Positions 41,341 to 51,481 of a DNA stretch of 64,000 nucleotides are shown here, piece after piece. A program made the translations under genes and the position numbers. The stretch's first letter is position 1. Each line of letters opens with the position of its first letter. The notes beneath the pieces are model-generated. The model was not told the DNA's origin. It was given only the letters and a program-made list of their open reading frames with translations, and did no database searches. Origin of the DNA: Marinobacterium alkalitolerans (GTDB lineage Bacteria; Pseudomonadota; Gammaproteobacteria; Pseudomonadales; Balneatricaceae); contig NZ_JACVEW010000005.1 in assembly GCF_017776525.1 (NCBI RefSeq), positions 105,322-169,321 of the forward strand, read 5' to 3'.

Positions 41341-42992
41341 TCAGCGTTGAGACTGCGCAAAGGCTTCAATATGTCGCACGATGGCCAGGAGTCCATTGCC
41401 TCGGCTCGGGCTCAAGTGGCGTTTAAGGTCCAGTGGCGCAAGGATCGCCTCCAGGTCGATACGGTCGACTTCGGCAGGTGTGCGACCATTGACCTCGTTC
41501 AGCAGCAGCGCCACCAGTGCCTTCAGAATCCGGGCATCAGCATCGGCCTGACAGGCAAGGTGCCCATCCGCATCCAGCTCAGGCACCAGCCAGACATTCG
41601 ATTCACAGCCCGGAATACGATAGCGCTCCTGTTTGAGCTCAGTCGGCATGGCGGGCAGGGACTGGGCAAGCTGCATCAGTGCGCGGTAGCGCTGGTCCCA
41701 GCTTTTGGCCGCAAACACGGCCTGGGTATCCAGTATCTGTCCGGTGTCTGCATGCTTCGTTTCGATCTGTGTGCGGTCCTGATGGACCAGTTCATCCAGC
41801 GCCCGAGCCAGCCGTTCAGCCTCTTCATGGGTGTTGTAAAAGGCAAAAGAGGCGCGCAGGGTACCCTGAATGCCCAGGGATTCCATCAATGGCATGGCGC
41901 AGTGGTGACCGGCACGCACGGCAATTCCCTGACGGTCCAGCCAGTGCGCCACATCCTGCGGGTGATGCCCGTCCAGCAGAAACGAAAACAGGCTGGTGCG
42001 CTCGGATCCCGCCGGCAGGGGGGAGAACCCCGGTACCGTTTCGCAACAGGCCAGTGCATGTGTGAGCAGGCTCTGTTCGTGAGCCGCCTGGGCCTGACGG
42101 TCAGATTTCTGCACATACTCGATGGCCGTGCCCAGTCCGATAACGCCGCTTATGTTGGGCGTACCTGCCTCGAACTTGAAGGGCAGGTCTGCAAAGGTGG
42201 TGCCGCTGAAACTGACCCGCTCGATCATCTCACCGCCAGCCTGCCAGGGCGGCATGGCTTCAAGCAGCTCACGTCGTCCCCAGAGTGCACCAATGCCGGT
42301 GGGGCCAAACACCTTGTGGCCGGAGAAGACGTAAAAATCACAGGCCAGCTCTTCCAGATTTACGTCCTGATGGGGCAGCGCCTGAGCGCCATCGATCAGG
42401 ACGGTCGCGCCGGCCTCCCGGGATTCGCGAGCCAGCTTGGCCACGGGGTAACAGGTGCCCAGCGCATTGGAGATGTGCGTCAGCGTCACCAGCTTCGGCT
42501 GGCGGGTAAGACACTGGCGGAAGTGCTCAAGGTCCAGGTTGCCATCGGGCAGCAGCCGTACCACCTCCAGTTCGGCACCGGTGCGATCGGCCAGCAGTTG
42601 CCAGGGTACGATGTTGGCGTGGTGGGCGCTCTGCATCAGCAGAATGCGATCACCGGATGACAGATTCATGGGCCCCCAGGACTGCGCCACCAGGTTGATC
42701 GCTTCCGTTGCGCCTCGGGTCCAGATCAGGGTTTCCGGCTCGGCAATACCCAGCCAGCCTGCAACCTGCCGGCGTGCCTTTTCAAAGGCTTCGGTTGCCT
42801 GGTTGGAGAGGGCGTGGCTGCCACGGTGAACGTTGGCGTTTCCGGTCTTGTAGTAGCGGCTCAGAGCATCGATAACCTGCCACGGCTTTTGGGTGGTCGC
42901 GGCGTTGTCGAGGTAGGCCAGCGGCTGTCCATGTACGCGCACGGACAGCAGCGGGAAGTCACGCCGCCAGGGCGGCACCGGTGCCTGTTTGC

Positions 42993-42996
<4 letters not shown>
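41341..42996 (-). CDS. SufS-SufE fusion: cysteine desulfurase with its sulfur acceptor
   Basis: 551 residues. Residues 1-~400 are a group II cysteine desulfurase: YLDNAATTQKPWQVIDAL, PLP lysine in SGHKVFGPTG (Lys228), and the persulfide Cys in RAGHHCAMPL (Cys366). Residues ~410-551 match SufE/CsdE, with the acceptor Cys in RIPGCESNVWLV (Cys464) and the late NEVNGRTPAEV. The fusion would pass sulfur from cysteine to SufE within one chain for Fe-S assembly or another sulfur pathway. It is the fourth gene of a unit with 4-base overlaps. No scaffold gene adjoins. Confidence 0.92.
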
Positions 42997-44337
<1,341 letters not shown>

Positions 44338-44418
44338 GAGGACTCCCTGCAGGCTTTCATTCAACGGGTTAGCGCCCTATTGTATAGGGCAGGACCATGA
44401 TTCGTTAAGAGAGAACGC

Positions 44419-45654
44419 ATGTATAAGGGAACACTGCCTGCGGCCTGGGTGTTTATTCGCTCACTGTTGAGACAGTTTCAGGCCAATCAGGGCATTCTTA
44501 ACGCCGCCGCGCTCACCTACACCACGCTGTTTGCAGTCGTGCCGTTGATGACCGTGTCCTACTCCATGCTGGCGGCCGTGCCCAACTTCAAAGGGGTTGG
44601 CGAGCAGCTACAGGGCTGGATCTTCGACAACTTTGTTCCGGCGACCGGGGCCGTGGTGCAGGAGTACCTGAGTACCTTCGCCGCTCAGGCCCAGAGCCTC
44701 ACCGTGGTGGGTGTGGTCTTTCTGGCCGCCACTTCCATCATGATGATGAAGAACATCGAGGCCGCCTTTAACCGCATCTGGCGGGTGGCAGAACCACGCA
44801 AGGGTATCTCCAGTTTCCTGCTGTACTGGGCCGTATTGAGCCTGGGGCCGATTCTGATCGGTCTGGGGCTGTTGCTCACATCCTATATTGCCAGCCTGTC
44901 GTTCTTTACCAGTGCCACCGAAATGGTGGGGCGTGCACGGTTGCTGTCGCTGCTGCCGCCTCTGTTTTCGGCGCTGGCCTTCATGCTGCTCTACGCGGCG
45001 GTACCCAACTGTCGAGTCCCCTTGCGCAGTGCCGCGCTTGGCGGTCTGTTTGCGGCGATCATGTTTGAAATCGCCAAGCGCGGGTTCGTTCAGTTCGTAA
45101 CGCTGTCCCCCTCATATCAGCTCATCTATGGCGCGTTCGCGGCGGTGCCGATCTTCCTGCTCTGGATCTACATCAGTTGGGGCATCATCCTGCTGGGGGC
45201 AGAGCTGACACGCCTTCTGACGGTATCCCGGCTGAACAAATACCGCACCAATGAGCCTCACTTGTATACCCTGCTGGCGGTGCTGCACAGGTTATGGCAA
45301 GCACAACAGGAGGGAGTCCCGGTACCGGATCGCACCCTGCTGAAAGACATTCCGGGGCTCGATCAGGGGCGCTGGGATCAGTACGTACAGCTATTGTTGC
45401 AGGCGGGGCTGGTCAGCCGTACCGAGGGCGGGCAGTATCTGCTGAGCCGTGATTTGAGCAGCTATACGCTGCTGGACCTGCAGCGTGCGCTGCCCTGGCC
45501 GTTGCCGGACCCCTGGCGGGATCAGGACGAACCCTGGCAGCAGGCGTTATATGACTATTTGCAGGCGCTGCAGCAACACCGGTCAGAAGTGCTGGACGTG
45601 AGCCTGCAGGCGTTGTATCAAACACCCGAATCATCAGTGCGTAATCAGGAGTAA
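44419..45654 (+). CDS. YihY/BrkB-family inner-membrane protein
   Basis: 411 residues. The membrane core covers about residues 25-260, with LNAAALTYTTLFAVVPLMTVSYSMLAAVP and the LLWIYISWGIILLGAELT block of the family. The C-terminal ~140 residues are soluble and resemble a winged helix (EGVPVPDRTLLKDIPGLDQGRWDQYVQLLLQAGLV). Older annotations called these RNase BN, which is not supported. The stop is 2 bases before acyP, so cotranscription is likely. Confidence 0.9.
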   Translation: MYKGTLPAAWVFIRSLLRQFQANQGILNAAALTYTTLFAVVPLMTVSYSMLAAVPNFKGVGEQLQGWIFDNFVPATGAVVQEYLSTFAAQAQSLTVVGVVFLAATSIMMMKNIEAAFNRIWRVAEPRKGISSFLLYWAVLSLGPILIGLGLLLTSYIASLSFFTSATEMVGRARLLSLLPPLFSALAFMLLYAAVPNCRVPLRSAALGGLFAAIMFEIAKRGFVQFVTLSPSYQLIYGAFAAVPIFLLWIYISWGIILLGAELTRLLTVSRLNKYRTNEPHLYTLLAVLHRLWQAQQEGVPVPDRTLLKDIPGLDQGRWDQYVQLLLQAGLVSRTEGGQYLLSRDLSSYTLLDLQRALPWPLPDPWRDQDEPWQQALYDYLQALQQHRSEVLDVSLQALYQTPESSVRNQE

Positions 45655-45656
45655 CG

Positions 45657-45935
45657 ATGGCAGATATCTGTGTGCATGCATGGGTCAGTGGGCGCGTTCA
45701 GGGCGTCTGGTTTCGTCACTTTACCCGTGAGCAGGCGCAGGCCAATGGCCTGACCGGCTGGGTACGCAATCTGGACGATGGCCGTGTCGAAGCCATGCTG
45801 TGCGGAGACGAAAAGGCCGTGCGCCATGTGGAGGCCTGGCTCAGTCAGGGGCCGGAACTGGCGAACGTGGCAGAGGTTGTTTCGGAAGATGTGGTCAGTG
45901 AAACCCGCCATGAAGGGTTTGAGATCATCGACTGA
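45657..45935 (+). CDS. acyP: acylphosphatase
   Basis: 92 residues, the usual size. The phosphate loop GRVQGVWFRHFTREQA includes the catalytic Arg, and GWVRNLDDGRVEAMLCG holds the catalytic Asn. It hydrolyses acyl phosphates such as acetyl or carbamoyl phosphate. The gene overlaps the convergent trpI 3' end by 11 bases. Confidence 0.94.
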   Translation: MADICVHAWVSGRVQGVWFRHFTREQAQANGLTGWVRNLDDGRVEAMLCGDEKAVRHVEAWLSQGPELANVAEVVSEDVVSETRHEGFEIID

Positions 45936-46797
45936 GCGCCGCGCGGAGCCAGTCGGCCAGTAACTGTGCCGCCGGGGAAATGTCCTGCCCCGGCAGCCAA
46001 AGCCCCAGCCGGGAGGGTGTTTCCACGAACCCCCAGGGGGCCTGTAAACGGCCGGTACGCAGGTCTTCCTCCACCAGGTATTCCGGCGCGATGGCGACAC
46101 CCAACCCGACCAGCGCGCCCTCCAGCATATAGTTCAGGTGCTCGAAGGATTGCTTGATTCTGAGCTGGCTCGGATCAATCCCCTGCGCACGACACCACTG
46201 CGGCCAGGCCTGAGGCCTGGAAAGCGTCTCCAGCAAGGGGTGCTGCAGCAGCTGATCAGGCGCGGGCGCTTCTTCACGGAAGAGATCCGGGCGCATGACG
46301 GGGCCGATCCGCTCCGGCGCCAGCTCAATCACCCTCTGGTCCTCGGGCCAGGGAGGCTCGGCAAACCGCAGCACCGCATCCACTCCCGGGCGGATCGCCT
46401 GAGATTCGTCGACCGCCGTCAGGTGCAGCTCAAGCTCGGGGCAGTCCTGCTTCAATTGCTCCAGCCGCGGAATGAACCAGCGGGCCAGAAAACTGCCGGA
46501 GCAGCCCAGCACGAAAGGGGCGTTGGCTGCCGAGCGTTTGACCTGATCACAGGCCTGTTCCAATTTGTCGAACACTTCCTGAGTGGTGCGGGCCAGTCTG
46601 AGGCCCGCATCGGTCAGCGCAACCCCGCGACCCGCACGTTCAACCAGTCGGCAATCGAGCTGCTCCTCGAGTAGCTTCACCTGCCGGCTGATGGCACCAT
46701 GGGTAACATGTAGCTGCTTCGCCGCGGCCGACATGCTCAGTGTTCGAGCCACCGCATCAAAGGCTCTCAGTGCATTGAGCGAGGGGAGTGAGTGCAT
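45925..46797 (-). CDS. trpI: LysR-family activator of trpBA (TrpI-like)
   Basis: 290 residues. The opening LPSLNALRAFDAVARTLSMSAAAKQLHVTHGAISRQVKLLEEQL, the block FVLGCSGSFLARWFIPRLEQL and AEPPWPEDQRVIELAPERIGPV closely follow TrpI of Pseudomonas. It is divergent from trpB with 116 bases between, the same arrangement as in pseudomonads. There TrpI activates trpBA with indole-3-glycerol phosphate as inducer. Operator sites are expected in 46798-46913 but I could not define them. Confidence 0.88.
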   Translation of the reverse strand: MHSLPSLNALRAFDAVARTLSMSAAAKQLHVTHGAISRQVKLLEEQLDCRLVERAGRGVALTDAGLRLARTTQEVFDKLEQACDQVKRSAANAPFVLGCSGSFLARWFIPRLEQLKQDCPELELHLTAVDESQAIRPGVDAVLRFAEPPWPEDQRVIELAPERIGPVMRPDLFREEAPAPDQLLQHPLLETLSRPQAWPQWCRAQGIDPSQLRIKQSFEHLNYMLEGALVGLGVAIAPEYLVEEDLRTGRLQAPWGFVETPSRLGLWLPGQDISPAAQLLADWLRAALSR

Positions 46798-46913
46798 GGC
46801 GCTGCCTTTTATATGTCAGTTTTTCTCACATGTATTTGTGATTTTATCGATTTAACACCCGGCTTGCATCCACTAGACTTGTGGGCAAGTAAACGATTGA
46901 TGGAGTGGTTCTC

Positions 46914-48131
46914 ATGAGCACAGACACATCCTTGCGTCAGGGCCCGGATGCCAGCGGCTTTTTCGGCCGTTTTGGTGGCCGTTTTGTCGCCGAAACCCTG
47001 ATGCCGCTGATTCTCGAGCTGCAGGATGAGTACGAAAAGGCCAAACAGGATCCGGCCTTCCACGCTGAGCTGGAAAAACTGCGCAAGGACTTCGTTGGCC
47101 GCGAAACCCCGCTGTATCTGGCGGAGCGTCTGACCGAAGCCCTGGGTGGCGCCAAGATCTACCTCAAGCGTGAAGACCTGAACCACACCGGCGCGCACAA
47201 GATCAACAACTGCCTGGGTCAGATTCTGCTGGCCAAGCGTATGGGCAAAAAGCGCATCATTGCCGAAACCGGTGCCGGCATGCATGGGGTTGCCACCGCA
47301 ACCGTTGCCGCTCGTTTTGGCATGGAGTGCGTCATCTACATGGGCAGTACGGATATTCACCGTCAGCAGCCCAACGTACAGCGCATGAAACTGCTGGGTG
47401 CTGAAGTAATTCCGGTGACCAGCGGCACGGGCACCCTCAAGGACGCCATGAATGAAGCCCTGCGTGACTGGGTGACCAACGTGGCCGATACCTTCTACAT
47501 CATCGGTACCGTGGCGGGCCCGCATCCTTACCCGGCCCTGGTGCGTGACTTCCAGGCCGTGATCGGTGAAGAGACGCGCGCACAGTTGATGGAGAAAGAA
47601 GGGCGCTTGCCGGACACACTGGTGGCCTGCATCGGCGGTGGTTCCAATGCCATGGGTCTGTTCCACCCCTTCCTGGATGAAGAGTCCGTTCGCATGATCG
47701 GGGTTGAAGCCGGTGGTGAAGGGCTGGACAAGCGCCATGCTGCCAGCCTCAAGGGCGGTGAGCCCGGTGTGCTGCATGGCAACCGTACCTTCTTGCTGCA
47801 GTCGGAAGACGGCCAGATTCAGGATGCGCACTCCATCTCGGCCGGCCTGGATTACCCCGGTATCGGGCCCGAGCATGCATGGTTGCATGACATCAAGCGC
47901 GTCGAGTATGTCGCCGTGACCGATGAGGAAGCGCTGGACGGCTTCAAGGCGCTGTGCAAGTACGAAGGCATCATTCCCGCGCTCGAATCGTCCCACGCGC
48001 TGGCGCACGTGCTGAAACTGGCACCGACGCTGCCCAAGGATCACATCATTGTGGTGAACCTGAGTGGCCGTGGCGACAAGGATATGACCACCGTAACCGA
48101 ACACCTGGCAGACGAACTGGCGGAGCAGTAA
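46914..48131 (+). CDS. trpB: tryptophan synthase beta chain
   Basis: 405 residues from ATG 46914 (GGAG 8 bases upstream; an in-frame GTG lies 9 bases earlier). It has the type 1 opening [17 protein letters not shown], the PLP lysine in [10 protein letters not shown] (Lys96), [15 protein letters not shown] and the phosphate loop [10 protein letters not shown]. It condenses indole with serine. trpA follows after 3 bases. Confidence 0.97.
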   Translation: MSTDTSLRQGPDASGFFGRFGGRFVAETLMPLILELQDEYEKAKQDPAFHAELEKLRKDFVGRETPLYLAERLTEALGGAKIYLKREDLNHTGAHKINNCLGQILLAKRMGKKRIIAETGAGMHGVATATVAARFGMECVIYMGSTDIHRQQPNVQRMKLLGAEVIPVTSGTGTLKDAMNEALRDWVTNVADTFYIIGTVAGPHPYPALVRDFQAVIGEETRAQLMEKEGRLPDTLVACIGGGSNAMGLFHPFLDEESVRMIGVEAGGEGLDKRHAASLKGGEPGVLHGNRTFLLQSEDGQIQDAHSISAGLDYPGIGPEHAWLHDIKRVEYVAVTDEEALDGFKALCKYEGIIPALESSHALAHVLKLAPTLPKDHIIVVNLSGRGDKDMTTVTEHLADELAEQ

Positions 48132-48134
48132 GCA

Positions 48135-48962
48135 ATGACCCATACAACCGAATCCAGCCGCATGGAGCGCCGGTTCGCCGCGCTCAAAGAGGAAAATCGT
48201 CCGGCACTGGTGACCTTCGTGACGGCCGGCGACCCTGACTACGCGTCCAGCCTGGATACCCTGCTGGGATTGCCCGAAGCCGGTGCCGACGTGATCGAAC
48301 TGGGCATGCCCTTTACCGATCCCATGGCAGACGGTCCGGCCATTCAGCTCGCCAGCCAGCGTGCACTGGCCGCCGGTCAGGATATGCTGAAAACCCTGCA
48401 GATGGTGCGCATCCTGCGGGAACAGGATCAGGACACGCCGCTGGTCCTGATGGGCTACTACAACCCGATCTACCGCTATGGGGTTGAGCGTTTTCTGGAA
48501 GAAGCCGCCGAAGCCGGTGTCGACGGGCTGATCGTGGTGGACTTGCCGCCCGAGCACGATGCCGAGCTGTGTGAGCCGGCACGTGACGCCGGTATTCACT
48601 TCATCCGCCTGGCAACCCCGACCACCGATGCCAAGCGTCTGCCGGGTGTGCTTAACAACACCTCGGGATTCCTCTACTACGTGTCCAGTACCGGCGTGAC
48701 CGGTTCTGCGCCTCCCACGCCAGAGAAAGTGGAGCAGGAGGTCAACGCGATCCGAGCCCATACCGATATCCCGATCGGAGTCGGCTTCGGTATCCGCACG
48801 CCTGAACAGGCGGCCCGCATCGGCCAGTTTGCCGATGGTGTCGTCGTGGGCTCTGCGCTGGTGGATTGCATCGCCAAGGCCGACACGCCCGAAGCGGGCA
48901 CTCAGGCGGTGCTGGCGCTGACGCGTGAACTGGCAGCGGCGGTGCGTACTGCGCGCACGTAA
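48135..48962 (+). CDS. trpA: tryptophan synthase alpha chain
   Basis: 275 residues. The catalytic Glu and Asp lie in [19 protein letters not shown], followed by [24 protein letters not shown] and [10 protein letters not shown]. It cleaves indole-3-glycerol phosphate to indole and glyceraldehyde 3-phosphate within the TrpA/TrpB complex. It forms an operon with trpB and ends in a strong terminator. Confidence 0.97.
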   Translation: MTHTTESSRMERRFAALKEENRPALVTFVTAGDPDYASSLDTLLGLPEAGADVIELGMPFTDPMADGPAIQLASQRALAAGQDMLKTLQMVRILREQDQDTPLVLMGYYNPIYRYGVERFLEEAAEAGVDGLIVVDLPPEHDAELCEPARDAGIHFIRLATPTTDAKRLPGVLNNTSGFLYYVSSTGVTGSAPPTPEKVEQEVNAIRAHTDIPIGVGFGIRTPEQAARIGQFADGVVVGSALVDCIAKADTPEAGTQAVLALTRELAAAVRTART

Positions 48963-48981
48963 AAACAGTTTGGCGATACGT

Positions 48982-49015
48982 AAGGCCTCCCGGTTTCTGA
49001 CCGGGAGGCCTTTTT
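48982..49015 (+). terminator. Rho-independent terminator after trpA
   Basis: AAGGCCTCCCGGT pairs with ACCGGGAGGCCTT around a TTCTG loop, followed by a T-run. Confidence 0.92.
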
Positions 49016-49142
49016 GGTTTCAGCTTAGATGGGGCCAATAGATGTTTTAGTGAGGATTACCGTTGCTTCAGCTGCAGCTGGTGCGAATGAAGATAGAGCA
49101 GGAATTACATTGTTCGAGAGCAGCACTTGTTTGATGACGTAT

Positions 49143-49398
49143 TCAATGTGGCCACCAATAGTTTGCCTCTCCTACTGGATACACGAGCCTACCAGATTCG
49201 CCCGCTGGCTCTTTGAATAAATCGTGCGACCAGTTACCTTCAATACCTCGGAGAGCCGCGAGCACTGATATCACTGCGTCCCACTCGTGATCATTACCTG
49301 TAGAGACGGGGTAGCCCAGCCATTCTGATAGCATTGCATCCATGGCCACCATTACCACCAGGATCATAACCAACGATTAGTCCGTTAAATCGGTTCAT
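49143..49398 (-). pseudogene. internally deleted DUF429-like gene remnant
   Basis: On the minus strand an ATG at 49398 opens MNRFNGLIVGYDPGGNGGHG, which resembles the RNase H-like N-terminus of DUF429-type proteins. That frame soon ends. A second frame overlapping it carries MLSEWLGYPVSTGNDHEWDAVISVLAALRG and finishes GRLVYPVGEANYWWPH, which resembles the C-terminal part of the same family. Together they cover only about 20 N-terminal and 65 C-terminal residues of a protein normally well over 200 long. A large internal deletion with a frame change is the simplest reading. It lies in AT-richer DNA beside the PIN/NYN-like gene. Confidence 0.6.
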
Positions 49399-49413
49399 GC
49401 TCATTGGTCTGGT

Positions 49414-49474
49414 CTTTAACGCGGAGCGAAGCGGCGACCGTCAGGGATGTCTGACTTACGCGGTTTGTTAAGGC
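49414..49474 (-). other. candidate integron attC-like site
   Basis: Reading the minus strand, CCTTAACAAA starts at the end of the PIN/NYN gene and contains its TAA stop. GTTAAAG lies about 54 bases further on, and the next start (49398) follows 15 bases later. An inner GTCAG/CTGAC dyad lies between. Outer boxes containing the stop codon and pairing with a distal GTT box are typical of cassette recombination sites. However, the outer boxes do not fully fit RYYYAAC/GTTRRRY and the arms are uneven, so this is tentative. Confidence 0.3.
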
Positions 49475-50070
49475 TTCCCAGGTAATTGGTAACTCACCTT
49501 TGAGCCGTTCGTGATAACGATTTTTTGTCGGATTAGTTCGTCCATAATCTTTGCCAGTTCGTCTTCTTCGAGCTTTTTCATGAACAATGAATTTATCGAG
49601 TTCGAGAGTGTTTTCACCGCTCTAGGCTTGGCTGATCCTCGGGCCTTGAGAAACTCCACGATAGCGTCGATACGCTCTACCATTGACTTGGAATTGGAGA
49701 TCTTGAGAAGTGGAATTTCCGAGATATCCTTTTCTCGCTGCGCATAAATTCGCTTAGTCTTTAGATGCTTAATCAGAGGGTCGAAGCCAGTGTCTTTTGA
49801 AATAATGTGGAAATAGCAGTCTGGATCCTTCGCGGCAAGGTTGCCAATGTAGAATGCGATGTGGAAATCCAACGCATTAGGGCCGTTTCCCTCAATCTTC
49901 ACATACTCTGCGTCAGCGCCTAGAGATTGCATGGCGCAAGCCAGATCAAACGAAATCTTTACCTGCTTTGATCCGACGAAAACGATGACTTTAAATCCAT
50001 GCCCCTTGAGTAGCTCAAGATTTTTTGGCTGAACGTTTTCAAAATCAATCAATACGTAATTGGTTTTCAA
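49468..50070 (-). CDS. PIN/NYN-like domain protein with C-terminal helical/winged region
   Basis: 200 residues from a TTG at 50070 with GAGGAAG about 5 bases upstream. A longer frame to 50205 adds sequence unlike the family. The fold starts KTNYVLIDFENVQPKNLELLKGHGFKVIVFVG, followed by KISFDLACAMQSLGADAEYVKIEGNGPNALDFHIAFYIGNLA and FHIISKDTGFDPLI. The conserved Asp residues fit a PIN-like nuclease site. The last ~60 residues look like a small winged helix (DELAKIMDELIRQKIVITNGSKVSYQL). It may cleave RNA. Base composition is clearly AT-richer than its neighbours, suggesting transfer. Confidence 0.75.
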   Translation of the reverse strand: MKTNYVLIDFENVQPKNLELLKGHGFKVIVFVGSKQVKISFDLACAMQSLGADAEYVKIEGNGPNALDFHIAFYIGNLAAKDPDCYFHIISKDTGFDPLIKHLKTKRIYAQREKDISEIPLLKISNSKSMVERIDAIVEFLKARGSAKPRAVKTLSNSINSLFMKKLEEDELAKIMDELIRQKIVITNGSKVSYQLPGKP

Positions 50071-50403
50071 GGGTACTTCCTCGCTTCCCTGCTCTTGGCC
50101 TTGACATTGTAATACTGCGCATGCGCGTTCTTGCTCACATCCAAAGACGGAGAAAGCAGCTCTAATCACATGAAGAGAAAAGATAAATCGAGATATCACA
50201 GCCATTCTCTTCCGATGAAAACAAGCGTGCGCGTTTTGCTGGTTTGCCGTGCGCAGTACCCCGCAGCGGCCAGTCCATTACGCCTTGATACTGAATGATT
50301 TTGGCTCGACTTGCCAGCGCAGATGAGCAGATCCAAGCGACGAGGCATTCAGGGCACGGGGCCTGTAATACACTGCCTGTCACAAAAGCTTGGGCGCGCT
50401 TGA
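50071..50403. other. gene-poor stretch upstream of the PIN/NYN-like gene
   Basis: 333 bases with no convincing gene. It contains a GCGCATGCGC palindrome at about 50117-50126. At its right edge a GCGCGCT-TGATT-AGCGCGC dyad runs into the stop of the CDF transporter gene and may act as that gene's terminator. No second attC-like site was seen. Confidence 0.4.
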
Positions 50404-51378
50404 TTAGCGCGCTGTGTTATCCAAACAGGCGGTGCAGTAGCTCACCTCGATGATGGGGTGGTGCAGGCCATGTATCTGGCTCAACTGGCTTCGCAAGTCC
50501 TCGGGCGTGATGTCATCGTGGGTGACCACGGCTGCAACCAGTGTCCATGCGCCTTGCCCCACGGACCAAACATGCAGGTCTACCACTTCGGTGTCGCCGG
50601 CTTCGGTTAATACCTTGTGTGCCTGCTGGCGAATCTCGCTTGGGCCTTCGCGGTCCAGCAGTACGCCGATGGTCTGATGCAGTAAGCCCCAGGCCCATTT
50701 CAGGATCACCGCAGAGGCGACCAGTGCAATCACCGGGTCCAGCCAGTTCCAGCCCCAGAGCCAGGCCGCGATCAGGCCGGCTATGGCCGCCACGGAGGTG
50801 AGTGCGTCCGCAATCACATGCACCAGTGCGGCTTTCAGGTTGGCGTCGTCATGGGCGTGATCAGGGTGCGCGTGGCCGTGACCATGATCATGTTCGTGCT
50901 TGCCGGCCAGTAGCCATGCCGATGCCAGATTAACCGCCAAGCCGATCACGGCGACAATAAGGGCTTCCAGCGGCATGAGTGTGCCCGGGGTAATCAGGCG
51001 GTCAATGGATTCGTAGATGAGCCAGAGGGTCGAGACTGCCAGCAGCAGGGCGCTGGTGTAGGCGGCCAAATCGGCGATCTTGCCGCTGCCGAGGCTCAGG
51101 CGGCGGTCATGGGCGTGGGTACGTGCGAGGTAGTAGGCGCCGGCCGCGAGGCCCAGTGCCATTGCGTGGCCTGCCATGTGGATGCCATCTGCCAGCAGGG
51201 CCATGGAGCCGGTAATTACGCCACCCAGCACCTCGGCGACCATGGTGGCCAGGGTCAGAAGGGTGACCAGTACGGCGCGTTGCTCGGCCTTGCGCTTTTC
51301 GCCCTGTCCAAAATCATGGCGGTGGTTCAGGTTGGCCGCTGTTGTGCATGGGCTGGATGCGCGGGCGTGAGCAGTCAT
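50404..51378 (-). CDS. cation diffusion facilitator, DmeF-like
   Basis: 324 residues from the ATG at 51378 (AGGAG 5 bases upstream). It has six membrane helices, with metal-site blocks MALLADGIHMAGHAMALGLAAGAYYL and ALVHVIADALTSVAAI. A His-rich loop HEHDHGHGHAHPDHAHDD lies between helices 4 and 5, and a cytoplasmic ferredoxin-like tail follows. The His-rich N-terminus (NLNHRHDFG) matches DmeF, an exporter of Co, Ni or related divalent ions. Substrate specificity is inferred only from family resemblance. Confidence 0.88.
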   Translation of the reverse strand: MTAHARASSPCTTAANLNHRHDFGQGEKRKAEQRAVLVTLLTLATMVAEVLGGVITGSMALLADGIHMAGHAMALGLAAGAYYLARTHAHDRRLSLGSGKIADLAAYTSALLLAVSTLWLIYESIDRLITPGTLMPLEALIVAVIGLAVNLASAWLLAGKHEHDHGHGHAHPDHAHDDANLKAALVHVIADALTSVAAIAGLIAAWLWGWNWLDPVIALVASAVILKWAWGLLHQTIGVLLDREGPSEIRQQAHKVLTEAGDTEVVDLHVWSVGQGAWTLVAAVVTHDDITPEDLRSQLSQIHGLHHPIIEVSYCTACLDNTAR

Positions 51379-51481
51379 GAGAACTCCTGTGAACATGGCT
51401 CCGGTGTCACAGAAGACATTAGCTCAAAAGAAGGGTTCCCGGAAAGGGCGCCGGGGCGTGCAGGGCAGCCCCGGCGGCGTG

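Noticed and set aside
46798..46913. trp leader attenuator before trpB
   Set aside because: No Trp-rich leader peptide or alternative hairpins; the divergent TrpI regulator explains control.
46809..48761. Long minus-strand open frame of 650 codons opposite trpBA
   Set aside because: It lies entirely antisense to well-supported trpB and trpA and has no protein family features.
50071..50403. second attC site upstream of the PIN/NYN-like gene
   Set aside because: No GTTRRRY/RYYYAAC pair with proper spacing could be found; only a short GCGCATGCGC palindrome and a terminator-like dyad.
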